Assembly: GCF_000003195.3 (NCBI RefSeq)
Contig: NC_012871.2
Span: 59,883,802 to 59,947,801 of the forward strand
Direction of reading: 5' to 3'
From: Sorghum bicolor
Lineage: Eukaryota > Streptophyta > Magnoliopsida > Poales > Poaceae
DNA: 64,000 nt
Positions within the stretch are counted from its first letter, which is position 1, and each line of letters opens with the position of its first letter. The notes beneath the pieces are model-generated. The model did no database searches and had not been told where the DNA came from. It saw nothing but the letters and a program-made list of their open reading frames with translations. The position numbers and the translations under genes are program-made. This document shows positions 47,083 through 59,002 of the stretch, in pieces.

Positions 47083-49174
47083 CTCCCGAGCCGCCGCGTG
47101 TTCGTTTCGCCGAAACCCGCGCCGCCGCCGCCGTCGCACTCCTCTCCGCGTTGCCGGTTTCGCGAAGGTGAGCCGCGCCCCGTCCTCGCCGCGTCGTGCC
47201 GACCCCGGTGGTGCCCTCGGCGTGCTCCGTCTCGCCCCGTAGGGCCGTGCCCGCGACCTCGTCGGCGGCGGCCATGGCGTCGCCGTCCCTGCCCGCCGCG
47301 CCGCCGCGGCCCCGCTGCTCGCCTCGCCCGCGTGGCCGGTCCACCATGGACCGGTGGACCCGGTCCACCGCCCAGCGGCCTCCCCTGCCCCGTGCGCGCG
47401 GTCCACCGCGCACCCGTGGACCCGCCAACCGCCGGCCGCCACGTGGCCAGCCAATCTGGCCGACCAGCGCCCCCGCTGTGTTTTTGCAAAAAAACCCCCT
47501 GGGTTTCTTTGAAATCAACCCGCGCTCCATTTAGTTCTAGTTTTATTTAAAATATGCCCCTGCTTTTACAGTTTAGCCCCTGCACCCGTTGGTTTTTATA
47601 TATTTAATCCAAATCCCTTTTTAATTCAGTTTTTAATTAGTTTTAATAATGAAAAATAGTTCAGTTTATGTACAGATTTGCCATCCAACTTGTTTTAGCC
47701 ATAACTTTTGCATCGTAACTCCGATTTAGGTGATTCTGGTCGCTATAGTTTCCTTTCGTCGAGTAGAATACAGTGGTGCAGTTGCTTTCTGTTTTCGCAT
47801 ACTTTGGTGTACTGTTTCTGATTAAGCTTGTTTGCTTGCATGTATTGTTCCTTTGATTGATGATTGTCGCGTATAGCCAACGAGACGTTCGTGAAGGAAG
47901 AGGTTCAGGATCCCGCTGAATTCGAGCAACCCGACATCGATCAAGGCAAGTGCAGACACCGTTTGATCATTTTGAACCTACTCATTAATGTCATTTACTT
48001 TATATGCATGTGTCCAATGAATGCAAACCCTAAGGACATGATTAGCTTTACTTACTATTCCTTGTTCACCTGGGGTTATGTATATGGGTAGACTAGGCCA
48101 TACTAGGTTTGCTTAGCTGCTCTACTCATCTTAAACACATGCCTAAACAAGTATTAATCTCTACTCAACTTGATGCTTAAACTGTGCTGAACCTTTGGTC
48201 ACTGTGGCGATGGTGATGATGGATGCTCACGAGCATCGTGATGATGGTGGTGACAGGGGGAGCGGGTACCGTTGGTGGTCCGGTTTGCCGGGCGTACCCG
48301 TCTCTGCTCTCCGTAAGGACTTAGTCAGGGAGCGGCCCCCTGGGACTTACAGTGCAGCTCCAAGCTATATGGCTCTGGCTTGACTAATTATCAGGACCTC
48401 CGCTGGTAGGGTGTTACTTTCCGGGTAGGCGTAAGGAATGTAGCTTGGGTATTCATATTAAGAGGTCGGTCAGTTCGAGGTCCCATTGCTATGGGCACGG
48501 CTGCCGCGCGCCCCGGCAAAAACTTACGAGTGGCATCCTATTAGTTGGACCCTGTGAAAGGTCTCGTAGTGAAACCCTGCCTGCTCACCTTGGTAGTGTT
48601 TTGGGGAGTCATGACCCCGGGCAAATGGGAATCACGACTTGGAGTGAACGTGCACACCTCTGCAGAGTGTAAAACTGATATATCAGCCGTGCTCACGGTC
48701 ACGAGCGGCCCAGACCCTCACTTGATGAGCAAATTGGATTTACTGGATACTTGGAGATGGAGCTTGGCGAGGTTGCTACCTCGTGTTTTGGCGGAATGGC
48801 TATTCCACGTTGGCAGGATTGCTATCCTGTGTTAATAATTGGGGTTAATCCCTGGACTTCTATAATTATTAGGATAGTCATTTAAAATATGCTAATTACT
48901 ACTTACACTAATTAAGGGTTGGGTTTATGCGACTCATAATTAGTAATAGGTTGTTCTAATAATAGTCATAATTAAAAGTGATCAACTAAAATGCTAGCGC
49001 AGTCAAACCAAGTCAGCTTTACCTTGTTTTAAGCCTTGCATGTCATTACTTTCCGTCTGTGCTTGCTGAGTTCGACATGAGCTCACCCTTGCTATAATCA
49101 TTAAAGGTTGCTCGGACGATCAGGAGTACAATTGTGATTTCCCTGAGGACTACCTTGAGTCTCCCGGTTGTTAG
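47083..49174 (+). other. Split acidic reading frame inside the 5' LTR
   Basis: Three segments with splice-like borders share one frame. The first runs to 47167 (donor GTGAGC). The second is 47877-47945 (after TATAG; ends before GCAAGT, a GC donor) and reads ANETFVKEEVQDPAEF onward. The third is 49107-49174 (after AAAG), reads CSDDQEYNCDFPEDYLESPG and ends at TAG. The same layout is kept in the 3' LTR (to 56707, 57427-57495, 58657-58724). An 18-nt length difference in the first segment keeps the frame. No in-frame ATG lies before the first donor, so translation is not shown. It may be a spliced leader or a captured exon set. Confidence 0.4.
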
Positions 49175-49456
49175 GCTCGTGTGGTTCTGCCGTCGACCTT
49201 CCTGTGGCAAGGTGGACCTGCTGCGTCGGCGTCTAGTTTCCCTTTTATTTATGGAACATTTTAGCTTATGTTTCCCCTTCGCACTTTGATAAACATTTGG
49301 CTTGTAATAATGGTACTTTTACTCTCATTTATGTAATTCGTTTGAACACTGTGTTTTGTACCATTGATGATGTCGGTCCATGTGTGTGAATTTGAGATCC
49401 TGGCGCACATGTGATTTGGCACCCGAATGCTCTCTTACATCCGGGTGTGACAGAAG

Positions 49457-49469
49457 TGGTACCAAAGCC
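49457..49469 (+). other. Primer-binding site of the chromovirus
   Basis: TGGTACCAAAGCC, four bases after the 5' LTR. It is close to the initiator tRNA-Met complement usual in chromoviruses (TGGTATCAGAGCC), with two mismatches. Confidence 0.75.
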
Positions 49470-50055
49470 GTGTTGACCGTAGGATCACGCAGCCTAGTTA
49501 GAAACAGCCGTTTAGAATGTCCCTTTTGGGTGGAATACACCATTGGATCTACTGACTGCCTTACTAACCTGTCTCATTAGACTTTATCTATTAGCCTTAT
49601 CTACTTACTTTTGCTAACACTTCAGTTTATTCACTTACTTCCTGCATTTATTACCTTGTTATCATTTATTGCTTCCTGCTTCTCATATTGCATTTATGTT
49701 CTTGTTTCAACTTTTATTACTTATTATTTGAACCTTTCTTGTTTACCTTGTCTTTTGTTTATCATTCTACTCATATTACCTTCTTGTTCCTTGTTTTTCA
49801 TTTATTACTTGAGTTATGTTTTATTTCTGCCTTGACCATAAATTTCATTACCTTGTTTTTACTTTATACCTTCATTACTTGTTTTCCATATCTCGCCATA
49901 AATACCACCAAAGTTCATATTGTTCATCCATTGTATAATCTTGGTTCATCTTCATTACACATACACTTTTACCTTCATTTATGTTATTCATTTATCTATC
50001 ATTGTCATGATCTATTAACCGTTTCCTGCATGTCTATGATCTTATGCATAAGTAG
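49470..50055. other. AT-rich leader of the chromovirus
   Basis: Untranslated leader between PBS and the extra ORF. It is T-rich and pyrimidine-biased, with repeated TTATT/CTTGTT words. Hydrophobic open frames here follow from base composition. Confidence 0.5.
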
Positions 50056-51039
50056 ATGACTCACCATTTGACCTGCCGCAAGAGCGTCATTCGTTTCCGC
50101 CCTGTTCAAGCTGTGGAGTTATCGTTGACTGGTCGCGTGGATAACATCGTGTTCCAGCCTAACCAGCATCTCGATGACGGTGCTAACCTCCAAGACGCGG
50201 AACCCTATGAAGGACAACAACCACCTCAAGCTCTGGTGGTGCATGGAAGGGCGCCTTGCTGGGCAGCTGGAGGAGATGATCCCTTCGGTGATGATGATGA
50301 CATGGATGATGATGATGAGGATGCACCTGGAGGACCTGGAGGACCCGGAGGACCCGGTAGACCTGGAGGACCTGGAGGTCAAGATGGACTTTTTGCTGCT
50401 GATGATGGGTGGATTGTGACAGTCTGCACAAGGGATGGTTGAGAGTGTTTCTTCCACAGCGAGCTGAAGCGTCTCCTTGACCAGCAACTAGGACATGGCA
50501 TGTTCTCAGTGGAGTACCGCAGTGAGCACTGGAGTCACCCAGACTACCCGGCGTACTGGAAGGTCTGGGCACACGTCGGCAGGCCTAACCCAACGCTGAG
50601 GGCACTGAGGATCATGTCCATACATGAAGCTGTGGCAGAGAGGTTTACCCAGATGGCGGGCATTAATGATGCTGCTCGTCAGGCTTTCTACGCGTACCGT
50701 GATCACTTCTTCGAGGAGATCAGCCAGGATGAACACCGCTACTACCCTCGCCGTCGCCGAGGAGAGTTGGCGATGACTATTGCTTCCACCACGGATGAGC
50801 AAGACCCCCGCGTGCATAGGACTGTCAAGCTGGTGGCGGTCACTAACACCGAGCTCAACAGTTCACTAGTGGAGCTGAAGCAAGTGAGGAAGGAGCTGGA
50901 CGACGCTAGGAAGAGGATAGCGCAGCTGGAGGCTCAGATCACTGGAGTGCCACTGCCTTCACCTAAGTGGCTTGCTTTCTCTCCGCCTCGTGAAGACCCA
51001 GCCTATGGAGATGCCAGCGCTCGTACTACTATAGAATAG
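50056..51039 (+). pseudogene. Extra ORF upstream of gag (orf0-like), interrupted by one stop
   Basis: A frame of 328 codons from ATG 50056 to TAG 51037-51039, broken by TGA at 50440-50442. The first half has an acidic Asp-rich run and a GPGG-rich collagen-like tract (about 50280-50390). The second half is charged, with a predicted coiled coil near the end (LVELKQVRKELDDARKRIAQ) and a Pro-rich tail. Rice RIRE3/RIRE8 elements are known to carry an ORF of unknown function in this place. No catalytic motif is visible. It precedes gag by 0.5 kb on the same strand. Confidence 0.75.
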
Positions 51040-51539
51040 GAGCTATTCCCAGCTTAGTAATAAATAGTGCCACGCTTAGAACGTTAGCACGATCTTAGTT
51101 ATGCGAGTCTAGTGCTTAGTCGTTTGCTTAGTGTGCTTTGCTTGGTCTGTGTGAGAACTTGATTTATTATTGTGTTAATGGTGTGATTTGGTTCTTTGTA
51201 ATGAGTGCGATGAGTTGTGGGTTGTGTCCACAACGCATCAAGAACAATATTAAGTATTAAGTTTATATGAGATAGTTAGTTTGGGTTATCATCGGTCTCC
51301 TTTATTTGTGCTTTATCATATTTCATATCGCTTTATCTTATCAGTCTTACTTTATCATGATCAGTTCATTATCTATATATTACATCTGTTATGAGTACTG
51401 TGTTGATCAACTAAGAAAGGAAAGTGACTATCAGCTGGTTCATACTTTGAGGAAAGATTATACATTGCAGTTTACATTACAGCTCAGGTTTACACATATG
51501 AACTACATCTGATTTTATTATATTATTTCTATACATCAG

Positions 51540-52496
51540 ATGCCTGTCAACACCAGGAGCAACAGCAATGGAGGAAACAACGGGCAGTCCAACAACAACA
51601 ATAATGATCACAGCGGGACTAATGCCAACCCTCCTCCTCCTGTGAATCAGCTCATGACCATAGAGCAGTTGATGACTATGCAGACTCAACTGATGCAAGG
51701 GATGGCCCATATTATGAACCACATGCAGCAGAACCAAAATCAGAATCAGAACCAACATCAAGGAGGTAACAACGCGTTTGCCCCACCTAGGGACAAGCGT
51801 GGAGAGTTCATGAAGGGACGTCCACCGTTCTTCTCTCACTCAGCTGATCCTATGCAAGCTGAGGATTGGCTTAAAGCTGTGGAGAAGCAGCTGGTCATTG
51901 CTCAGTGCAATGACAGGGAGAAGGTTCTGTATGGCTCTGGGCAGCTTCAGGGAGCCGCACAAGACTGGTGGGATTCGTACTGCTTTGCACATCAGGACCC
52001 GGATACTATCACTTGGGATGAGTTCAAGGTCGCCTTCAAGACTCATCATGTGCCTGCTCGATTGGTGAAGCTGAAGAAGAAGGAGTTTCTGTCTCTGAAG
52101 CAGGGCTCCATGACAGTTTGTGAGTACCGTGACAAGTTCACTCAGTTGTCGCGGTATTGCCCCAATGAGGTGGAGAACGATGAAGACAAGCAAGACCAAT
52201 TCCTGGAAGGTTTGAATGATGGGCTGTCCTACATGATGTCAAATGTCAAGTATGCCAGTTTCCAGGAGATGGTGGACAGGGCATTGGTGCTTGAGAGCAA
52301 GCGCCGCAAGATGGAAGACAAGAAGAGAAAGTATAATTCCTCTCAGCCGTCCCCGCTACAACACTCAGCAGGGCCCTCAGTCTCGCCCTGCATATCAGTC
52401 AGGCAACCAAGGACAGCAGCAGAATGTCAGGTACAGCAATCAGAGTCAGTAGACGAGCCAGCGCTACAACAACAACCAAGTGCAGCGCCCCGCTAG
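51540..52496 (+). pseudogene. Chromovirus gag, frameshifted near its C-terminus
   Basis: From ATG 51540. An Asn/Gln-rich N-terminus is followed by the gag core (FFSHSADPMQAEDWLKAVEK; LKKKEFLSLKQGSMTVCEYR) up to about residue 265. The frame changes near 52340, after which the reading is out of register with the CCHC region that follows in another frame. An in-frame TAG in that second frame lies at 52450-52452. Gag would package the RNA. Confidence 0.9.
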
Positions 52497-53820
52497 CCAG
52501 GCGCCTCGTCAGAATGCCCCAGCACCATCAGGCTCTCGCCAGAACTCCAACACTATCCCAGCGAAGCCCAATGTCAACCCCACCCCCACTGGAAATACCT
52601 GTTTCAAGTGTGGTCAGCTTGGACACTACGCGAATGCTTGCCCCCAGAAGCAGAAGAACAACAATGGAAGGGTGAATCATGTGAAGCTGGAAACTGCTGA
52701 GGAGGCTCCAGATGTGGTACTTGGTACGTTCCTTGTCAACTCTTGCCCAGCTACTATTTTGTTTGATACTGGAGCATCACATACTTTTATAAGTGCACAG
52801 TTTGTTGAGAAACATAGTATAGCCACCTGTACCATGCAAAACACCATGATAGTTAAATCACCTGGGGGAAAGATGCATACTAATACTTTGTGTCCGGGAA
52901 TGAGCATTAAAATAAGGGGGGTAGATTTTCCTGTCAATCCTATTGTGTTGGGTTCAGAAGGTTTAGATATGATATTGGGAATGAGATGGTTGTCCAAGTT
53001 TAAGGGTACTATTCAGTGTGCTGAGAAGTCAGTTGCTCTAACATCACCTAGTGGGAACAGAATTGAGGTCAGAGTTTCTATGTCACCTAGCAGTGAAGGA
53101 ACAGTCTACCATGTGAGCAGTGGGTCAGTAGAGGATATTCGAGTTGTGAAAGAATTCCCTGATGTGTTTCCAGAGGATTTGCCAGGTATGCCACCTGAAC
53201 GTGAGATTGAATTTGTTATTGATTTATTACCTGGTACTGCACCCATATCTAAGAGACCTTATAGAATGGCTGTTAATGAGTTAGAAGAACTTAAGAAACA
53301 ACTAAGGGAGTTACAGTCTAAGGGGTATATCCGTCCTAGTTCCTCACCTTGGGGAGCTCCAGTTATCTTTGTAGAGAAGAAGGATGGGACACAGAGGATG
53401 TGTGTAGACTATAGATCTTTGAATGAGGTCACAATTAAGAATAAATACCCTTTGCCTAGAATAGAGGACTTGTTTGACCAGTGGAAAGGAGCTTGTGTGT
53501 TTTCCAAGATAGATTTGAGATCAGGTTATCACCAGTTGAGGATTAAATCTAGTGATATTCCAAAGACTGCTTTCACCACCAGATATGGACTTTATGAGTA
53601 TACAGTTATGTCTTTTGGGTTAACTAATGCTCCAGCTTACTTTATGTATCTGATAAATAAAGTTTTTATGGAGTATTTGGATAAGTTTGTGGTAGTCTTT
53701 ATTGATGATATCTTGATCTGCTCCAAGACTGAGGAAGAACATGAGGAAAACCTGAGACTTGTGTTGCAGAAATTGAGGGAACATCAGCTCTATGCCAAGT
53801 TGAGTAAGTGTGACTTCTAG
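52480..53820 (+). pseudogene. Chromovirus zinc knuckle, protease and reverse transcriptase part
   Basis: 446 codons open. CCHC knuckle (C-x2-C-x4-H-x4-C, residues 41-54 of this frame). Aspartic protease motif DTGASH at 96-101. RT with [24 protein letters not shown] core near 53370-53425, and the catalytic FIDD at 53698-53709. The frame is closed by TAG at 53818-53820 within the RT thumb region, with the RT sequence continuing in the same frame afterwards. Confidence 0.92.
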
Positions 53821-54824
53821 TTGAAGGAGGTATCTTTTCTTGGTTATGTCATTTCAAATGGTGGAGTTGCTGTCAGTCCGAAGAATGTGGCAGATGTCCT
53901 TAAGTGGAGTCCACCTCAGACTGTGGGAGAGATCAGAAGTTTTCTAGGAATGGCTGGTTACTATCGGAGATTCATTGAAGGGTTTTCCAGTATTGCTAAG
54001 CCCATGACTGCTTTGCTAGAGAAGGGTCAGCCATTCAAGTGGAATGAATAGTGTTAGGCTAGCTTTGAGGAGTTGAAGAAGAGGTTGACTACTGCACCAA
54101 TTCTGACTTTGCCTGATGTGACTAAAAGTTTTCTATCTATTGTGATGCTTCCAAGCAAGGTTTGGGATGTGTGTTGATGCAAGAGGGAAAGGTGATTGCC
54201 TATGCATCCAGACAGTTGAAGAAACATGAGGTGAATTATCCAACTCATGATCTTGAGTTAGCAGCAGTGGTCCATTCACTGAAGATCTGGAGACACTATA
54301 TTCTGGGTCATAAGTGTGACATCTCTACGGATCACAAGAGTCTGAAATACATCTTCACTCAGAATGACTTGAACCTGAGACAGAGAAGATGGTTAGAGTT
54401 GATCAAGGATTATGAACTGGAGATTCATTACCACCCTGGCAAGGCTAATGTAGTTGCTGATGCTCTGAGTAGAAAGAGTCAAGTGAATATGTTGGAAGCC
54501 ACAGAGTTACCGATGGAACTACTGGCAGAATTTGAGTATCTAAATTTGGGATTTGTTGCTAATACCCAAGGTACTTCCATGGACATAGAACCAACTCTTG
54601 AGCAAGAGATCAGAAAAGGTCAGAAAGAGGATGAAGAGATCAAAAAGATACTTAAGCTGATAGAAGAAGGTAGAGCACCTGGATTCAAAGTTGATCAAGA
54701 AGGGATTGTTTGGCACAAGGACCGATTGTGTGTGCCTGATATTCAGAGAATCAAGGATGTGATACTGAAGGAGTGCCATGAATCTGCTTACTCTATTCAT
54801 CCAGGAGGAACTAAGATGTACTAG
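53821..54824 (+). pseudogene. Chromovirus RT end, RNase H and integrase start, broken
   Basis: Continues RT (LKEVSFLGYVIS, SFLGMAGYYRRFIEGFSSIA). It is stopped by TAG at 54049-54051 and 54055-54057, then shifts frame near 54126. RNase H follows ([53 protein letters not shown]), and the first His of the integrase zinc finger ([14 protein letters not shown]). TAG at 54822-54824 ends this part. Confidence 0.9.
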
Positions 54825-54883
54825 GACTTGAAACAAAACTATTGGTGGCCTGGTATGAAGAAAGATATTGGTGAATATGTGGA

Positions 54884-56014
54884 TTGTGTGACACCTGTCA
54901 GAGAGTGAAAGCGGAACATCAGAGGCCAGCAGGGTTGTTGCAACCGTTGAAGATACCTGAGTGGAAGTGGGATGAGATCAGCATGGACTTCATAGTGGGA
55001 TTGCCGAAAACTCAACGAGGTTATGACTCAATATGGGTTGTAGTAGATCGATTGACCAAGGTAGCTCATTTCATACCGGTCAAAACTAACTACCGTGGAG
55101 ATCAGTTAGCAGAAAAGTATATGGAACGGATTGTGTGTCTGCATGGAGTTCCTAAGAGGATTGTGTCTGATAGAGGTACACAGTTTACATCAAAGTTTTG
55201 GGAGAAGTTACATGATGCTTTGGGAACCGAGCTCAGATTCAGTACTGCTTATCACCCTCAGTCCGATGGTCAGACAGAGAGAGTCAACCAGATAGTAGAG
55301 GATATGCTCAGGTCTTGTGCTTTACAGTATGGAGATAGTTGGGATACTAGTTTGCCCTACGCTGAGTTCTCCTATAACAATAGTTATCAGACTAGTCTTA
55401 AGATGACTCCTTTTGAAGCCTTGTATGGAAGGAAGTGTAGGACTCCATTGTTCTGGAACCAAACTGGTGAAAGGCAAGTGTTCGGCCCTGATTCTTTGAG
55501 GATAGCCGAAGAAAGAGTTCAGTTCATCCGACAGACTCTGAAAGCAGCTCAGTCTAGACAGAAGAGTTATGCAGATGTGAGACGAAGGGAACTTGTGTTT
55601 CAGGCAGGTGATTATGTATACCTGAAAGTGTCTCCGATGAGGGGTCTAAAGAGGTTCAATGTCAAGGGAAAGCTAGCTCCAAGATATGTTGGTCCTTTCA
55701 AGATTTTGGAAAGGAAAGGAGAGGTGGCTTATGAGCTTGAGCTGCCTGCTAGTTTATCCAATGTGCACAATGTTTTCCATGTCTCCCAATTCAAGAAATG
55801 CTTGAGGGTGCCTGAGGAACTGGATTTACAGGATGATCTAACTTATGAAGAGAGTCCTATCAAAGTCCTGGACACAGCAGAGAGAATTACCAGGAGTAAA
55901 ACTATCAGGTTGTGTAAAGTACAATGGAAACACCATTCTGAGGAAGAGGCAACCTGGGAAAGAGAAGATGATCTGAAATCCAAATACCCTCAGTTATTCT
56001 CTGGTTCATCCTAA
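54884..56014 (+). pseudogene. Chromovirus integrase with chromodomain-like tail
   Basis: 376 codons after a frameshift near 54886. CDTC of the zinc finger; catalytic D in SMDFIVGLPKT, D in VSDRGTQFTSKFW and E in QTERVNQ. GPY/F region (PRYVGPFKILERKGEVAYEL; NVFHVSQFKK). The C-terminus (ITRSKTIRLCKVQWKHHSEE followed by EATWE) has the shape of the chromodomain that chromoviruses use to target heterochromatin. The reading frame is intact within this segment. TAA at 56012-56014. Confidence 0.93.
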
Positions 56015-56035
56015 TCTCGAGGACGAGATTCTTTT

Positions 56036-56048
56036 AAGGGGGTAGGTT
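56036..56048 (+). other. Polypurine tract of the chromovirus
   Basis: AAGGGGGTAGGTT directly before the 3' LTR. Confidence 0.75.
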
Positions 56049-59002
56049 TATAACACTCCAAATTTTTGAATTTGAAATTTAGTTTGAATTTGATTTAATT
56101 TTGGGCTTAGTTTGAATTTTTGAGAATTATTAAATAATTTACAAAATTAAATAAAATTAAATATAAGGTAGAAAACTTGTTCATGTGCATTCATGCCGCT
56201 GCATTTATTTTTGTTTGACTTGCTTGCTTGTGCTTGAATTATTTTGTTGCAAGAAAGAAAAATAGAAGAAACTGTTTCTGTTAAAAAAAAGGAAAAAGGA
56301 GAGCACCCACCTGGGCCGATTCTCGGCCCAGCGCCCCGCACCCCTCCCCTCTCCCCACTCCCGCACGGCCCAGCAGCGGCCCAGCCGCAGCGCGCAGCCC
56401 GCAGCGCCCCCTGCCCCCGCCCGCAGCCGCTGACGCGTGGGCCCCGCAGGTGGGACCCACCGTCATCCCTAACCTCCCGTCCGAAACGGACGGGGAGTCC
56501 GCGCCGCCACCCCGGTTTCCGAGCCGCACGCGCACCCCGAGGTTCACCCTAGCCTATTTAAGGCGTCCCTCGGCCGCCCGCACCCCCCCTAAACCCTAGC
56601 CTCGCTCCCGAGCCGCCGCGTGTTCGTTTCGCCGAAACCCGCGCCGCCGCCGTCAACCTCGCCGCCGCCGCCGTCGCACTCCTCTCCGCGCTGCCGGTTT
56701 CGCGAAGGTGAGCCGCGCCCCGTCCTTGCCGCGTCGTGCCGACCCCGGTGGTGCCCTCGGCGTGCTCCGTCTCGCCCCGTAGGGCCGTGCCCGCGACCTC
56801 GTCAGCGGCGGCCATGGCGCCGCCGTCCCTGCCCGCCGCGCCGCCGCGGCCCCGCCGCTCGCCTCGCCCGCGCGCGGTCGACGATGGACTCGCGGCTCAG
56901 CGCCCGCGTGGCCGGTCCACCGCCCAGCGGCCTCCCCTGCCCCGTGCGCGCGGTCCACCGCGCACCCGTGGACCCGCCAACCGCCGGCCGCCACGTGGCC
57001 AGTCAATCTGGCCGACCAGCGCCCCCCTGCGTTTTTGCAAAAAAACCCCCTGGGTTTCTTTGAAATCAACCCGCGCTCCATTTAGTTCAAGTTTTATTTA
57101 AAATATGCACCTGCTTTTACAGTTTAGCCCCTGCACCCGTTGGTTTTTATATATTTAACCCAAATCCCTTTTTAATTCAGTTTTTAATTAGTTTTAATTA
57201 CGAAAAATAGTTCAGTTTATCTACAGATTTGCCATCCAACTTGTTTTAGCCATAACTTTTGCATCGTAACTCCGATTTAGGTGATTCTGGTCGCTATAGT
57301 TTCGTTTCGTCGAGTAGAATACAGTGGTGCAGTTGCTTTCTGTTTTCGCATGCTTTGGTGTACTGTTTCTGATTAAGCTTGTTTGCTTGCATGTATTGTT
57401 CCTTTGATGATGATTGTCGCGTATAGCCAACGAGACGTTCGTGAAGGAAGAGGTTCAGGATCCCGCTGAATTCGAGCAACCCGACATCGATCAAGGCAAG
57501 TGCAGACACCGTTTGATCATTTTGAACCTACTCATTAATGTCATTTACTTTATATGCATGTGTCCAATGAATGCAAACCCTAAGGACATGATTAGCTTTA
57601 CTTACTATTCCTTGTTCACCTAAGGTTATGTATATGGGTAGACTAGGCCATACTAGGTTTGCTTAGCTGCTCTACTCATCTTAAACACATGCCTAAACAA
57701 GTATTAATCTCTACTCAACTTGATGCTTAAACTGTGCTGAACCTTTGGTCACTGTGGCGATGGTGATGATGGATGCTCACGAGCATCGTGATGATGGTGG
57801 TGACAGGGGGAGCGGGTACCGTTGGTGGTCCGGTTTGCCGGGCGTACCCGTCTCTGCTCTCCGTAAGGACTTAGTCAGGGAGCGGCCCCCTGGGACTTAC
57901 AGTGCAGCTCCAAGCTATATGGCTCTGGCTTGACTAATTATCAGGACCTCCGCTGGTAGGGTGTTACTTTCCGGGTAGGCGTAAGGAATATAGCTTGGGT
58001 ATTCATATTAAGAGGTCGGTCAGTTCGAGGTCCCATTGCTATGGGCACGGCTGCCGCGCGCCCTGGCAAAAACTTACGAGTGGCATCCTATTAGTTGGAC
58101 CCTGTGAAAGGTCTCGTAGTGAAACCCTGCCTGCTCACCTTGGTAGTGTTTTGGGGAGTCATGACCCTGGGCAAATGGTAATCACGACTTGGAGTGAACG
58201 TGCACACCTCTGCAGAGTGTAAAACTGATATATCAGCCGTGCTCACGGTCACGAGCGGCCCAGACCCTCACTTGATGAGCAAATTGGATTCACTGGATAC
58301 TTGGAGATGGAGCTTGGCGAGGTTGCTACCTCGTGTTTTGGCGGAATGGCTATTCCGCGTTGGCAGGATTGCTATCCTGTGTTAATAATTAGGGTCAATC
58401 CCTGGACTTCTATAATTATTAGGATAGTCATTTAAAAGATGCTAATTACTACTTACACTAATTAAGGGTTGGGTTTATGCGACTCATAATTAGTAATAGG
58501 TTGTTCTAATAATAGTCATAATTAAAAGTGATCAACTAAAATGCTAGCGCAGTCAAACCAAGTCAGCTTTACCTTGTTTTAAGCCTTGCATGTCATTACT
58601 TTCCGTCTGTGCTTGCTGAGTTCGACATGAGCTCACCCTTGCTATAATCATTAAAGGTTGCTCGGACGATCAGGAGTACAATTGTGATTTCCCTGAGGAC
58701 TACCCTGAGTCTCCCGGTTGTTAGGCTCGTGTGGTTCTGCCGTCGACCTTCCTGTGGCAAGGTGGACCTGCTGCGTCGGCGTCTAGTTTCCCTTTTATTT
58801 ATGGAACATTTTAGCTTATGTTTCCCCTTCGCACTTTGATAAACATTTGGCTTGTAATAATGGTACTTTTACTCTCATTTATGTAATTCGTTTGAACACT
58901 GTGTTTTGTACCATTGATGATGTCGGTCCATGTGTGTGAATTTAAGATCCTGGCGCACATGTGATTTGGCACCCGAATGCTCTCTTACATCCGGGTGTGA
59001 CA
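56049..59002 (+). repeat. 3' LTR of the chromovirus
   Basis: From TATAACACTCC to GGTGTGACA, the partner of 46522-49452. It differs by scattered substitutions and small indels: among others an 18-nt GC-rich insertion near 56650, loss of RAGCCGCAG-type units near 56380, and a 22-27 nt change near 56872-56900. Confidence 0.95.

Larger units (their letters stand above)
46522..49452 (+). repeat. 5' LTR of the chromovirus
   Basis: From TATAACACTCC to CCGGGTGTGACA. It starts with TA rather than TG, as does the 3' LTR. Promoter at about 47034. It is GC-rich from 46780 to 47480 and AT-rich elsewhere. It contains three conserved exon-like segments listed separately. Confidence 0.95.
46522..59002 (+). 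mobile_element. Tekay/Del-type chromovirus (Ty3/gypsy LTR retrotransposon)
   Basis: A 12.5-kb element with 5-bp duplications GAAAC (46517-46521, 59003-59007), LTRs of about 2931 and 2954 bp, an iMet-like PBS and a PPT. Order: LTR, extra ORF, gag, protease, RT, RNase H, integrase, chromodomain-like tail, LTR. The large LTRs, the extra ORF before gag and the C-terminal chromodomain fit the Tekay/Del group (rice RIRE3/RIRE8 relatives). At least six in-frame stops and three frameshifts make it inactive. It inserted into the Helitron 183 bp from the Helitron 3' end. Confidence 0.95.

Noticed and set aside
47033..47550. Several 110-165-codon frames in the GC-rich part of the LTR
   Set aside because: Open because of high GC; Ala/Pro/Arg-rich with no motif, and broken by indels between the two LTRs (except the split frame reported separately).
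49611..50059. Hydrophobic frames that look like membrane proteins
   Set aside because: They result from the T-rich leader of the chromovirus.
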